Part shown: positions 34,191 through 44,199 of the stretch, in pieces | Layout of the letters: each line of letters opens with the position of its first letter | Numbering within the stretch: position 1 is the first letter of the stretch | Assembly: GCA_026315105.1 (NCBI GenBank) | Contig: CM048748.1 | Coordinates: forward strand, 478,667,150-478,731,149 | From: Locusta migratoria | Taxonomy: Eukaryota; Arthropoda; Insecta; Orthoptera; Acrididae | DNA: 64,000 nt | Direction of reading: 5' to 3' | Notes under the pieces: generated by a model | The model's database searches: none | What the model saw: the letters and a program-made list of their open reading frames with translations, nothing else | What the model was told of the DNA's origin: nothing | Made by a program: the position numbers and the translations under genes

Positions 34191-34529
34191 CAAGTAGTTT
34201 ACGTAACACTGGCTGATTACCTGCCGTTATCCGACAAATCCGACCAAAAAAAAAAGAAAAGGGGTTGCATTTCTATCTCTCCCACGTCCAGTTGTCGTAG
34301 TAACCTAAAACACACTCTCAGCTAAGACATATTCTGCCTTAAACTGAAAACCCCGTCATAGAAATCTCGAAAGGCCCGATCCGCTGCCATGTCATCCTCC
34401 GCCATAAGGCATCAAAGTATGCTATATGGATAGAGACGTAACTGAAGTCGTTACTTCTCAATACTAACACTTCTTTTTTCTTTGGCGAACTAGTATGTGG
34501 ATTGCCAAGACCGCTTTGTTGAAACAACG

Positions 34530-34735
34530 AGGAGTGTTCAAATTAATAGGTACGAAACGTCTTAACAACTATACCGGTTGAAATTTGAATATGCCGTTTA
34601 GGAATAACGCAGTGCGACGTCTATAGACGTGTATCGTGCGCCGTCACCTCCTCCTAAAGAATTCAAGGCTGTGCCCTCAGAGGGCAAGGTGATGCTCACT
34701 TTTTTCGGCGTCTGTAGTTCGATATTCATCTAATT
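34530..34735 (-). mobile_element. MITE-like mariner end (family shared with 43.8 kb)
   Basis: GTGTTCAAATTAATAGGTAC then ATTTGAATATGCCG and GGAATAACGCAGTGCGACG align by eye with the reverse complement of 44085-44178. The second terminus is not clear. Confidence 0.55.
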
Positions 34736-34750
34736 CTTCGACCACGGAAA

Positions 34751-34938
34751 CACCTCTGAGCAACACCATCTAGAGACGAGGCCTTGCAACAGGCCGTTCT
34801 ACGTCACCAGCTCACAGGCTGTTGGCTGGGGCACGCCCACCGCCGTCCAGTCAGATGGCGGCCGCGGCCTCCAAGTGTGACGCAGGCACGGCCTGCTGTA
34901 AGGCCTCGTCTCTAGGCGGTGTCGCTCAGAGACACTCT
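34751..34938. repeat. Short inverted-repeat element
   Basis: The arms TAGAGACGAGGCCTTGCAAC (34771-34790) and the near reverse complement ending GGCCTCGTCTCTA (34902-34914) are extended outward by CACCTCTGAGCAACACC and a matching right flank, giving roughly 50-bp imperfect arms. The interior is GC-rich and non-coding. Confidence 0.6.
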
Positions 34939-34939
34939 G

Positions 34940-36237
34940 TAGCCAACGCAGGTCGATCAAGAGCAAACCGCCTGTGCTGCTCACGGAAGGAGTGATTGTG
35001 CGCGGTGATAACGCGCGTCTCCAGCGTCACACAAACTTGAGCATCCGCCCTACAGCCCGACATGTCGTCCTCTAACTTCAATATGTTGGTCCGCTGAAAA
35101 AATTTGAAAAGTAAGCGCTTCGACGACGAACTGAAAGGTCGGTAGAGGATTGGCTCTTGTCACAGCCACAGGACTTCTGAGAACGGGGGGAAAGTTTTGC
35201 TCGGGCCTCTGGTGATTACTTTTGAATTGAGACTTCAGTTACATTCACAGTGTCCGTTCGTACCTTTTCATATTTTGTTTCAATTCACGACCACTTTAGC
35301 AGAAGTTGCTGCCATCCTCAGATGCTCTGTTACTTGTGTCATGTGGCTACTCAATCGGGCTCACATTTTGGGCTGAGTGCACACCGCTCACCAGCTAAGC
35401 TCGGCAGACCTGACGAATGCTAGTGCTATCCAAGCACGGCAGTGCCGTGACCTACGACAAGCGCTTTAAACCTGTGGCACATGATACCAGATTTTAGTGA
35501 CATTAGCTCACAGAACGTGAACACCGTTATCGAGATATGAATGAGAGCTATTTCAAGTGGTACCGAGGCACTCTCATCTGATGTAGGCGATAACTGTAAC
35601 TAATTATCTCGCCTTAATGTTTTGCATCACCTGACATTATATCTTTAGTAAAATATTCAAAAAACCACTTTGCCGTCTCTACCATACTTGACTGATATTA
35701 ATTGATTGTAACTATCTTTGCGTTATTGATATTAATATTATTTTTACCTTTATTATCATTACAGTACTCATTAATGTACTGTTATTTTTCTGTAAATTGC
35801 TGAAAATGTATATGTAACTAACAAAAAACAATAAGGTATATAATACGTAAAATGGCAAATTATACAAATTTTTAATAATAGGCATCAGGTCCTCAAATAC
35901 ACAATAAGTAAATAAGAGCTCAACTTTGGTAATTTAGCACGAGCGGGTCTACTTACTGTGGTACGACTGTTCAGCTCAATATACTCCACTGGTCATAAAA
36001 AATGCAACAGCAACTGAGGTGAACAGAGAAAATTGACAAAATTAGACACCGTTTGAACGATCAGCATGAAACGTTGGAGATGTTTTATGATGGAAAAGAG
36101 TTTCATACAGTGAAGCTACCACATGAAACATGTCTGACGGTACCTTCGACACAGCATGAAAATTTGCCATTGTATGTAATTTTTCATACGTAGTGGAACG
36201 GAAGAATAATAAGGAGGACTAGCGTTCGACATCCTGT
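34940..36237. other. Unassigned stretch
   Basis: No gene. ACTGGTCATAAAAAATGCAA at 35990-36009 resembles Tc1-like termini seen in locusts, but no partner end or transposase was found. Confidence 0.35.
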
Positions 36238-36537
36238 TAACATCGTGGTTATCAGAGACGGAGCCACGCTAGGCTAGCAATAGGGAAGGAAACGTGCCGT
36301 GCGTTTTCGAAGGAGCTGGACTGTTGTAGGGAAATCGTGGGAAACCTAAATGACCGAGCGCTGTAAAGTGCCTTGCTGTAGAGCGTGCTGTTACTCCCCG
36401 TAGGAGGTTCGAATCCTCACTGTGGTATGGGCGTGTGTTTCTTGTCCATAGGTTAAGTTAGATTAAGTAGTATGTACGGATAGGGACTGATAACGACAGT
36501 AATTATGTTCCATAGATTTACAAACATTTGAATTTGA
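36238..36537 (+). repeat. Degraded GTCGACGGCG-type repeat fused to a SINE-B-like tail
   Basis: Positions 36245-36357 match the repeat at 5395-5590 (GGAAGGAAACGTGCCGTG, GGGAAATCGTGGGAAACCTA). Positions 36358-36537 carry a worn B-box (GAGGTTCGAATCCTC), GGTATGGGCGTGTGTT and the SINE tail ending TTACAAACATTTGAA. They are probably two adjacent old insertions. Confidence 0.55.
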
Positions 36538-36559
36538 AATATGTCAGTTGACGCCTCTC

Positions 36560-36880
36560 ATCGTCGGTGGGACGTGCAGGGGGATCGACCGTTATCTTCA
36601 TGGACAGCCCTCTTGGAGGTGAACAACACTTGCTGCAGGCTATTTCTGCCGCGGCTACAGTTGCAGTTGTAAACTCGCGACTGCCGGCCTGCCAGGGGGA
36701 GGGGGATGGGGGATCGCTTCCGACTTCCGCAGCCGTCGAGGAGCGGATCTGCCGCGAAAAAAACCTGTCGCGTCCGACGTGGCCGTGGATTCCGTAGGAA
36801 GCAGACGGCGCTGCCGCCCGTGGCACACGTCCGTGTACAACGCGCGGAGCACTCGCGGAGGAACGCACCCAAACCTCTCG
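36560..36880. promoter_or_regulatory. GC-rich islet
   Basis: CpG-rich block. Overlapping frames on both strands (minus 36518-36910 and 36558-36923, plus 36706-37065) show no domain and reflect composition. It could be a regulatory or conserved non-coding element. Confidence 0.2.
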
Positions 36881-37373
36881 TGCCCGGAAACCGTTTATTG
36901 CATTTCTCAACGTTCCAAAACACCTGTCGTACGGGGTGGCCGTTACAATATGAACACCATGCAGTGTACTACTTTTGGGTACCAGATAACACTAAGTGCA
37001 CAACTGACGTACACAGTGTTTGCAGCGTTTTGCACGTTTCGTTCTGCCACGGTCGACGCAAATGATCGGTGAAATGAACGGCGTTTCAGGCTACCGAGAG
37101 GACAACTCGGTGGTTACTGGGAACACCTGTGAGGAAAACGGATGCATTGTTTGACGTTGCTAAAACGTTACTGACGAGTATGAAAGTTGCGCGAAACACG
37201 AAGTTAACAGCGACCAAAACGGTCCAACCCAGACTACATAACACTGCCACATGGAAAGACACTACAGGATTCAGCTTGAGAGCTGAGTGACACTATTCAC
37301 TTGAGTGACACTATTCCCATAAAAACAGTGTGTCTCGCGCTTGACATTCATGTAGGGGTGCAATTGCTGAACC

Positions 37374-37524
37374 ATTATACTCCACTGACAAGGCGGCTCA
37401 AGGGCAATCGGCCGGCACACCTCACGTCACGTGATCGCCCCCTCCACAATGCCTTTTCCCCCTCTCCCGACCCTTCTGCACGACCTTGAGCCGCCTCGTC
37501 AAAGTGAGCGGAGTATAATAACGG
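37374..37524. mobile_element. MITE related to the 10-kb IS630/Tc1-like element
   Basis: A 151-bp element with inverted ends: ATTATACTCCACTGAC then AAGGCGGCTCAAGG on the left, and GACCTTGAGCCGCCTCGTC then GAGCGGAGTATAAT on the right. The inner left block CACGTCACGTGATCGCCCCC is shared with 10191-10210. It has no coding capacity; it is inferred to have been mobilised by the parent family's transposase. Confidence 0.75.
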
Positions 37525-37574
37525 GCGACACTGCAATAGTGAAAGCAGGACCCTTGGTATCCGACAGTTTCTGT

Positions 37575-38985
37575 TACCACCCTCACCATCTACATCTACA
37601 TAAGTACTCTGCAAGTGACACTGAAGTCGATGGCAGAGTGTTCATCGAACCGCTTCTATGATATTTCTCAACAGTTCCATTCTGTAATAGGTAGCGGAAA
37701 AAAGGAACACCTAAAACTTTCAGTTTTCGATATAATTTCTCCTATTTTATCGTAATGATTATGTCTTCCTATGTTCGCTTTCGGAAGAGAAAGTTGGTGA
37801 AAGAGATTTCGCAAATAGATCTCGCCGCAACAAATAACTCCTTTTTTGAATAATTTTGTAACGATACGTAACTGAATTTTTTTTTTTTTTTCGATCAGTG
37901 ACGATTGTTGCCGAATTTCCCTCCTTCTTGAAATATTTTATGTGCGAAAATGTTATTTCGCTCGTCTTTCGTTTCTTCCGGCTTGTCGAGAGGACGGAGC
38001 CCCAATCATTCACTCTCTTGTTTGAGCGTTGTGACCATGTACGCAGACTGCTTTGTGATGTAAGTGCGAGAGCTGTTAAATTTTACTTTAAAATGTACAC
38101 TCTTTTGTTAAGAGCCAGGTCTCCACTCTGTTTTCCTTTAATAATGTCCCATCCTTCCTTAATTATTCATTTAAGATTTTCAGCTCCTCCACATTCCGTC
38201 GTAACATGATGTTCAGACGCCATCACTTTCGCTTCGTGTATTGCCTTGATTAAATCTCTGTCAGTTACTTCAAATTATTACCTTTCTTCCTTTTAGAACC
38301 TGCATTCGTATTAACAGTTTCGCGAAGTCCTATACATTTTTTTCTGTTTGCTATTTGCTTTATCAAACTTTAGTACACGGTCCGTCAACAGTGACTTACG
38401 AGGCGAACAGTCTGAACATTATTTTACTGCGGAAAGTATCGTAAAGTGTATCTAAACCATTCATCAGCTTAACAGTTTCAGCTGCTGTGATCAAAATTTC
38501 TAGAAAGAAGCTACAATAGGTACTTTCCGTAAGTTTTCCCTGTAGCGTTATTTTTGTGTGTTGCCTCAACCTCAATCTATATTCTGCCATTTCATCTATT
38601 CAAACATTTCGTGTATTAATATCATCCACCCTTGTCAAAAATATTTAATCAGATTTTTATCCGATTTCTATTATGATCGAAATTTAAACAAAAATCCTGA
38701 ATCTTTTAATCGCGGAGTGTAACGTTAATGCGTACAGGCAACAACACGAAAGTAATGATACAGTTTCCACCCAAACTAGTGCATCATTTCTGTGACAGTC
38801 TGCCCCTATATCAGGATAATACAAAAGGAGCTGCCCTTCTCTGAACAAAGTGCAGCAATACTCGAAAATGGGACGCACAAGTGTGGTGTAGGCAGTTTCT
38901 TTAGTAGAACTGTTGCATCTTCTAAATTTTCTGCCAATGAAATGTAGTCTTTGGGTCACTTTCCCTACAATATTTCCTATGAGTT
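37575..38985 (-). pseudogene. Jockey-like LINE, broken, with foreign insert
   Basis: On the minus strand, 38985-38684 codes VTQRLHFIGRKFRRCNSSTK then AYTTLVRPIFEYCCTLF, the reverse-transcriptase tail of Jockey-type LINEs. Positions 37865-37575 code the last segment (CGEIYLRNLF-like, FTNFLFRKRT) and the 3' UTR with CATCTACATCTACATAAGTA. The same family lies on the plus strand at 41885-42935. The 0.8 kb between the two parts is not from this family. A stretch in it (38396-38600, minus) weakly resembles the linker before the reverse transcriptase of CR1-like LINEs. Confidence 0.65.
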
Positions 38986-39353
38986 GTTCGTAATTATTAC
39001 TCCTTGGTGTTTATCATCGACAGTAATCTGTTTAATATGACTAACATACTACTAACAAACACGGTAATATTTGTAAATAGTCCCCACCGAGACGCACACA
39101 CACACACACACTCAAAAACGTTTAGCGATGCTTTATACACCATCACAAAATTAACAAACATCTCCCTCTCGGAGGATGTTCTGGTACAAGATTGGATAAC
39201 ATTCTGTTGAAAACTGTAAAACAGTTTATAAATCTTTTCTTAATAGTAATGGCGGACCAGCTAGTGTCTAATAAGTAAATATTGTGTCTATGTTAGGTGA
39301 TAATTTAGTTTGTACACCACATACCGTATATCCAATGTGGGGATTGGTTAGAG
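38986..39353. other. Unassigned, with (CA)n
   Basis: A CA microsatellite lies at 39094-39111. Nothing else is recognised. Confidence 0.5.
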
Positions 39354-39785
39354 CAGTGTTTTTAAACATTTTCGAATATGCGACTCCCTTACAAGAACAA
39401 ATATTCTCCCGTCCTCATGAAATGTAACAAAACTATGTTATCTCAAAATGAAACGAATGTAATCTTTTGCTCAGCTTTCTTTTAAATTGTTGGACGAGGA
39501 TCGTTTTGTCCATTTTTGGGAATGGAGCACATTATACCATTTTTACCAGATTTCCGACAGAAATATATATTTTGCTTAAACGGTGTTTCGCATTTCAGGC
39601 GAGACTCAGACACTTACGCTCATTAAGAAAGGTACCAAAATTTGTAACTAAGTAGAATTTTTTCAAGTTTGTCACATTACTTATTGTATCAAATTCTTTT
39701 ACATATCGTTTGGTTCCTGAAAACCGTTTTCAGGCTTTGCGCTTATTCATCATTAACTCACTATATAATAAAACAATTTGTGATT
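39354..39785 (+). mobile_element. hAT-like element end (second copy)
   Basis: It starts CAGTGTTTTTAAACATTTTC with GCGACTCCC soon after, and aligns by eye with the reverse complement of 7775-8270. No other terminus or transposase. Confidence 0.45.
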
Positions 39786-40125
39786 TGTTTAATTAATAAT
39801 GAATGTTACTTAAGTCCGCAGTTTTAACACTAAATAAAGTGCACACACGATGGTCTTGAAACGGAGCCACAAGTAGAAGTCTGACTGACTGCGGTCGTGA
39901 GTACGAGCAGTCGGGCGTGGCTCGCCAACGCCGTGCCACTTGCTTTGTAGCTGCTGACTTAAAACTGCTACAGCGCCACGGGATGTGCTCCATCACGCGT
40001 GATCCTCCTCTAGAGAACTGTTCTTAGTAAATTTCTTTGTTTCAATACAAATGACCAACCTGTATAGTGAAGTACGCCAGACAAAAGTCTGCATCAAGCA
40101 GCGAAAGCAAGTAAACTATACGTGT
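39786..40125. other. Unassigned sequence
   Basis: No feature recognised. The frame at 39793-39996 (minus) has no domain. Confidence 0.4.
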
Positions 40126-40149
40126 TAGAGGTCTGCAAATCGCCGGTTT

Positions 40150-40300
40150 CGCTCGCTCGTACTCGGTCGAGTGCGCAACGCTCGGCGGTGGCGCGGCGAG
40201 AGTGTTACGCCAACACCTCCTAGAAGACATCTAGGAGGTGTTGGTTACGTTCGCAGCGAGCGTGTTGACACTCGAACGAGGCTGCGTGGGGCGGGGCGGG
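40150..40300. repeat. Subterminal palindrome with perfect 15-bp stem
   Basis: CCAACACCTCCTAGA (40210-40224) pairs exactly with TCTAGGAGGTGTTGG (40230-40244) around the 5-nt loop AGACA. Outward, CTCGGTCGAGTGCGCAACGC and a matching right arm (GCGAGCGTGTTGACACTCGA) extend it imperfectly to about 150 bp. Confidence 0.85.
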
Positions 40301-40349
40301 CACAGGCCGCACAACGTGGCCATGCCGCTGTACTCACAACGAAACCTAC

Positions 40350-40752
40350 CCACGTGTCACTCTCCGATTTTTACCAAATTTGCACATTTTTAATACATGA
40401 AAAACTATGGGACACGTAACTTTTTAGCGGCGGAGAAACATATTTAAGGGATGAAACGGTCCCTCCAAAATTGTCGCTAAAATAGAAGCATGGCGATAAC
40501 TTAGAGACTAGTGAAGCGATTTTAATGATTTTTGGTATGAAAGTATCTTTTGCTAAAGAACAAATTTCATAAACTTTGATTAAATCAAAACAATTTTTGA
40601 GCACAAAAAATTGGTCACTTTAGGGGTAGCTGCCCCCTAATTGTCACTTCCCTTGCAATGCACCTAGGCCGACCTCTTAAAAAAAAAATGTGTCCCACAG
40701 TTTTTCATGTATTATAAGATATCCAAATTTCATAAAAATCGGTGACACTTTG
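40350..40752. repeat. Foldback element nested in hAT element 3
   Basis: The left arm has GTGTCACTCTCCGATTTTTA then ATACATGAAAAACTATGGGA; the right arm reverse complement has GTGTCACCGATTTTTATGAA then ATACATGAAAAACTGTGGGA. Arms are about 60 bp; the interior has no coding potential. Confidence 0.7.
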
Positions 40753-41429
40753 GTAGTTTTCCTTGTCACTGGCTGCGGCAGCGGCTCTGTGGCTCTGAGG
40801 TGTGAGCTGCTGTTGCGTCTGACGAACCCCCACTAACTAAAGAAACTTCAAATCAGTTATGCTGTAGACGTGTATTCCTGTACAGTAGCATGTAACCGCA
40901 ATATCATTATACCGCAAACGAGACAAATAGGTTGTTTTCACCAACTACAACATCTGGAAGTAACGTAAAGGATCCAAAGAGAAACTACGGAACGAGCGAC
41001 GTTTTCATTGCAATGCACAAAAGTGAATGCTACCGTACCAGGAAGTATACATGAAAAGTAACAACATTATCCCCAAACTATTCGTTGGTGGCATTGTAAT
41101 TGCAATGTATTTTAAAATATCATTGACACGTTGTAGATCGAGTCGAGATATAAAATACCATCACTTCGTCGATAAGACGGCAAGTAACACCTACCACTAA
41201 ACAGGCACTAACAGTCCACAAAATGGGAACAAGAAAGAAAGAAAGATACTGGAAAACTCATTTAGTACATGATCTTAGCACAGAAACTTTATATTAATCA
41301 CGTATAATAACCTGTATGGTAAAGTATAAAATGCGAAACTGAATGGCTAATTCAACTGGATCGAGAGAACAGCTTTCGAAGCACCCGGGAAAGGAAACAA
41401 TTCCAAATTTCGCAGTCAGGATTTATTCT

Positions 41430-41680
41430 CTAGCGTCTAGTTTGCTCCCGACGCTCGCCTTGGACTCGAGTGGCGCTGCGGTGGGCGACCGAGTGGCGAG
41501 CGGGCAGTGTGGACGGTCGGGCCGGTCGAGCGTGCGCCGCTCGAACGAGCGTGCAGGAAGTCGAGCGCAGCCACACGCCTTGCCGCAAGCTGCAGCACCG
41601 ACACCTGTCGGCCTGTCATAGAACGACATGTATCACGCGATTCGAGCGAGCGACCGAGCGAGGTGCAGACCTCTAATACG
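41430..41680. repeat. GC-rich right subterminal region of hAT element 3
   Basis: Dense GAGCG and CGACC words. The frames on both strands here (to about 100 residues) are artefacts of composition. The block explains the GC-rich appearance without any gene. Confidence 0.6.
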
Positions 41681-41884
41681 TGTACATGACACGATCTGCT
41701 TAGCCGAATATCAAAAGCAAATGAAAAATAAATTAGATAAGATATCTGCATAGTGCAAAAACTGACAATTGACCGCGAATAATGAAAAATTTAAAGTCAT
41801 TTATATAAGCACAAAAAGAAACATGCTAAATTTAATTTACGTGATACATCTGTCAAACCAACAGGCCTAAATTGAACTCAATAC

Positions 41885-42935
41885 CTACGCATCAGAGTTA
41901 GGAACAACTTAAATTGCAATGAACACACACAAAATATTGTAGGAAAGGCGAACCAAAGAGCACTTAGAAGGTGCAAGAGTTCTACTAAAGAAACAGCCAA
42001 CAAAACACCAGTGCGTCCATTTTTGGAGTATTGCTGCGCATTGTGGGATCCCCACCAAGTGGGACTGACGGACGATTTATAGAAAGTTCAGAGAAGAGCA
42101 ACTCGTTTTGTATTATCGCGATATAGGGGTGAAAGTGTCAAGGACGAGTTGCAGTGGAAATCATTAAAAGAAAGGCAATATGCTATTTAGAGTATCCATT
42201 ACGGATATTTCAGAACCCGTGATTGTTAATTGCAATATGATTTAAGAAAAATGCAACAAGTCACTTTTACTTGAAATGATGCTGTTTATTCCACGAATCG
42301 CCTTTCGAAGCTTTTCGGGTGCATCTTGAGATGGATCATGTTACAGTTTCATTTTAAGCGTCATGTTGGGTGCTGGCCCTGTGGTGAGAAGACGGAAACA
42401 TACTTTAATAACTGGAATTGCACGTTGTTTACGTCGTGTTTTTTATTCGTAAGATTACGTGAAATTTATTGAGTTATTAAGGTATGCTTCCGTCTTCCCA
42501 CCACAGAGCCAGCACCCAACATGACGCTCGAAATGATATTGTAACATGATCCATCTCAAGGTGCACCTGAAAAGCTTCGAAAACCGGTTCAGGAAATAAA
42601 CAGCATCATTTCAAGTAAAAGATAGTGGTTGCATTTTTCTTAAACCATAAAGGCATTATTCGTTGCGGCGAGATTTATTTGAGAAATTTATTTCGCCAAC
42701 TTTCTCTTCCGAATGCGAACATATTTTGTTAGCACCCACATACATAGGGAGACACGATTATCGCAAGAAAATAACGGAAATCAAACCGAAGAAGGAAAGA
42801 TTCAGGTGTCCTTCTTTGCCGCGCGCTATTGGAGAATAGAACGGTAGAGAAACAACTTAAAACGTGGTTCGAAGCCTCTGGCACGCACTGCAGTGCGAGT
42901 TGCAGGGTATTCTGTAAATGTAGATGTTGCCAAGT
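41885..42935 (+). pseudogene. Jockey-like LINE 3' part, split by a foldback
   Basis: It reads RNNLNCNEHTQNIVGKANQR, KTPVRPFLEYCCALWDPHQV, VQRRATRFVLSRYRGESVKD and ELQWKSLKERQYAI, the classic end of a Jockey-type reverse transcriptase, up to about 42190. After the foldback it resumes with GEIYLRNLFRQLSLPNANI (about 42669) and ends with KTWFEASGTHCSASCRV-like sequence and the 3' UTR at about 42935. Stops and frameshifts are present. Confidence 0.82.
42237..42648. repeat. Foldback element, ~170-bp arms
   Basis: The left arm (42237-42410) and right arm (about 42480-42648) are imperfect reverse complements. Shared blocks include TTTACTTGAAATGATGCTGT, GAGATGGATCATGTTACA, GCGTCATGTTGGGTGCTGG and CATTTTTCTTAAA. 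A spacer of about 70 bp separates them. The motif TTCGAAAACCGGTT in the right arm links it to the other hairpin-motif repeats. Confidence 0.85.
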
Positions 42936-43129
42936 GCTGTATCGAATCTCTGGAGCTTTCTCAGATGTTTAGTTCCACCCTGTATATACAGTTTGTGTGT
43001 CGGTTCGGATGGCATTATGAACACCGATCTGAATTCTGTTGTCGATTATCGAAGTGAGGGCCAGTGATGGCTGCCCACAAGTTTCTCTTCACCGGTATTC
43101 AAATCTGTAGCATCGGAATGGACCGCTAC
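42936..43129. other. Unassigned sequence
   Basis: No feature recognised. Confidence 0.4.
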
Positions 43130-43560
43130 TGCAGCGTCATTCCCGCCTCAGTGCCAACGCCGGCAGCCTCGAGCCGCAGACGCAGACGCGCCTTTTCCGC
43201 AGACGTTCGCTGCTGCCGGCGGCCGCGGCGGCTTATTAGCGTGCTGTTTATTTATGAGGCGGGCGCACTTGCCCGGTAATTGGGTAAATACGTAAACACG
43301 GCGCGCCGGTCACCCGGCTAATTCCCGCCTTTGATGTCGCCGCCCGCCGCCGCGGGGTAATTCTGTATCGCGGCGCCCTCGACTTTCTGCCCTAAAGTAC
43401 AGTCCCAGTTACACTCTGCCGGTGGTGGGCTTCTGTTGCCGGAAACGGCCGCCGACTCACGGGGTTGATCCAGCCGCGCCGCGAGGTAGCGGGCGCCGAC
43501 CAGAGTAGCCGACGTCTTGCGAGGAGAGCGCGGGGCGTGGCTTAGGGGGCAATAGACTGC
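43130..43560. promoter_or_regulatory. GC-rich islet with TF-site-like words
   Basis: CpG-dense block containing TGTTTATTTATGAGG (about 43245), CGGTAATTGG (about 43275), GTAAATACGTAAACA (about 43284-43298), GGCTAATTCC (about 43316) and CCTTTGATG (about 43328). They resemble forkhead, homeodomain and TCF cores. It is the richest such cluster in the window. No repeat family is recognised, and the function is untested. Confidence 0.3.
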
Positions 43561-43787
43561 ACAATACAATACACTACATGTAGTCGCAAAGCTGTAATTG
43601 TCACATTGCGACACACTTTAGGTTTTACTGTACTTTTATCATTTATCTCCAAATATCTCGAACAGAAAAATAATAAAAATATAAAAAAGGTAAGCTAGTA
43701 TAAAATTAAATACGTAAAAAGTAAAATTACAGATATTATTTTATAAAATTCACCAAAATTAAATATGTGAAAATAATAATTGCTGGG

Positions 43788-44178
43788 GATGTTCAAATTA
43801 AAAGGTACCAAACGACGCGGTGGGTGTTATTGAAATCATTATTCATCCGTGTTCCTAGCTTTCATATGGCTTTGACCAAACCCACTCCTCTACCGTGTCT
43901 GAGTCGCAGTGCTTCCCTCGATGGACTTGCGTAGGCTACAGAGGGTCTGACAGCACACGTCGCTGTCAATGGTTTTTCCGTGCTCGAGCTATTCGAAAAG
44001 TCGGGGAGCGTCACTTCCTCTGCTTACAGCATAGCATCCATTTTTTTAGGGGCAGGTGACGAAGTTTGCTGATCGTCCCTACATGTCACACTGCGTTATC
44101 CCAAAGCGGCATATTCAAATTTGAACCGGTTTGGTTGTTACGACGTTTTGTACCTTTTCCTTTGAAAACCCCTCGTAT
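43788..44178. mobile_element. Mariner-like MITE (391 bp)
   Basis: Inverted ends GATGTTCAAATTAAAAGGTA (left) and the partner ending TACCTTTTCCTTTGAAAAC (right), about 30 bp with mismatches. The inner right block AATATGCCG/CGGCATATTC and the TAACGCAGTG word are shared with 34530-34735. No coding capacity. Confidence 0.65.
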
Positions 44179-44199
44179 AATACAATTATATATATTCTA

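Larger units (their letters stand above)
40126..41675. mobile_element. hAT element 3, non-autonomous (1550 bp)
   Basis: Terminal inverted repeats TAGAGGTCTGCA (40126-40137) and TGCAGACCTCTA (41664-41675), flanked by a perfect 8-bp duplication ATACGTGT at 40118-40125 and 41676-41683. CGCTCGCTCG and GAGCGAGCG-type words recur just inside both ends. No transposase remnant is recognised. A long hairpin lies near the left end and a nested inverted-repeat element lies inside. Confidence 0.92.

Noticed and set aside
35990..36110. Tc1-like terminus (ACTGGTCATAAAAAATGCAA)
   Set aside because: No matching opposite end and no transposase; a single short similarity is not enough.
36518..37072. Several open frames above 100 residues on both strands
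   Set aside because: Mutually overlapping frames in a GC-rich islet with few stop codons; no recognisable domain, no consistent splice structure.
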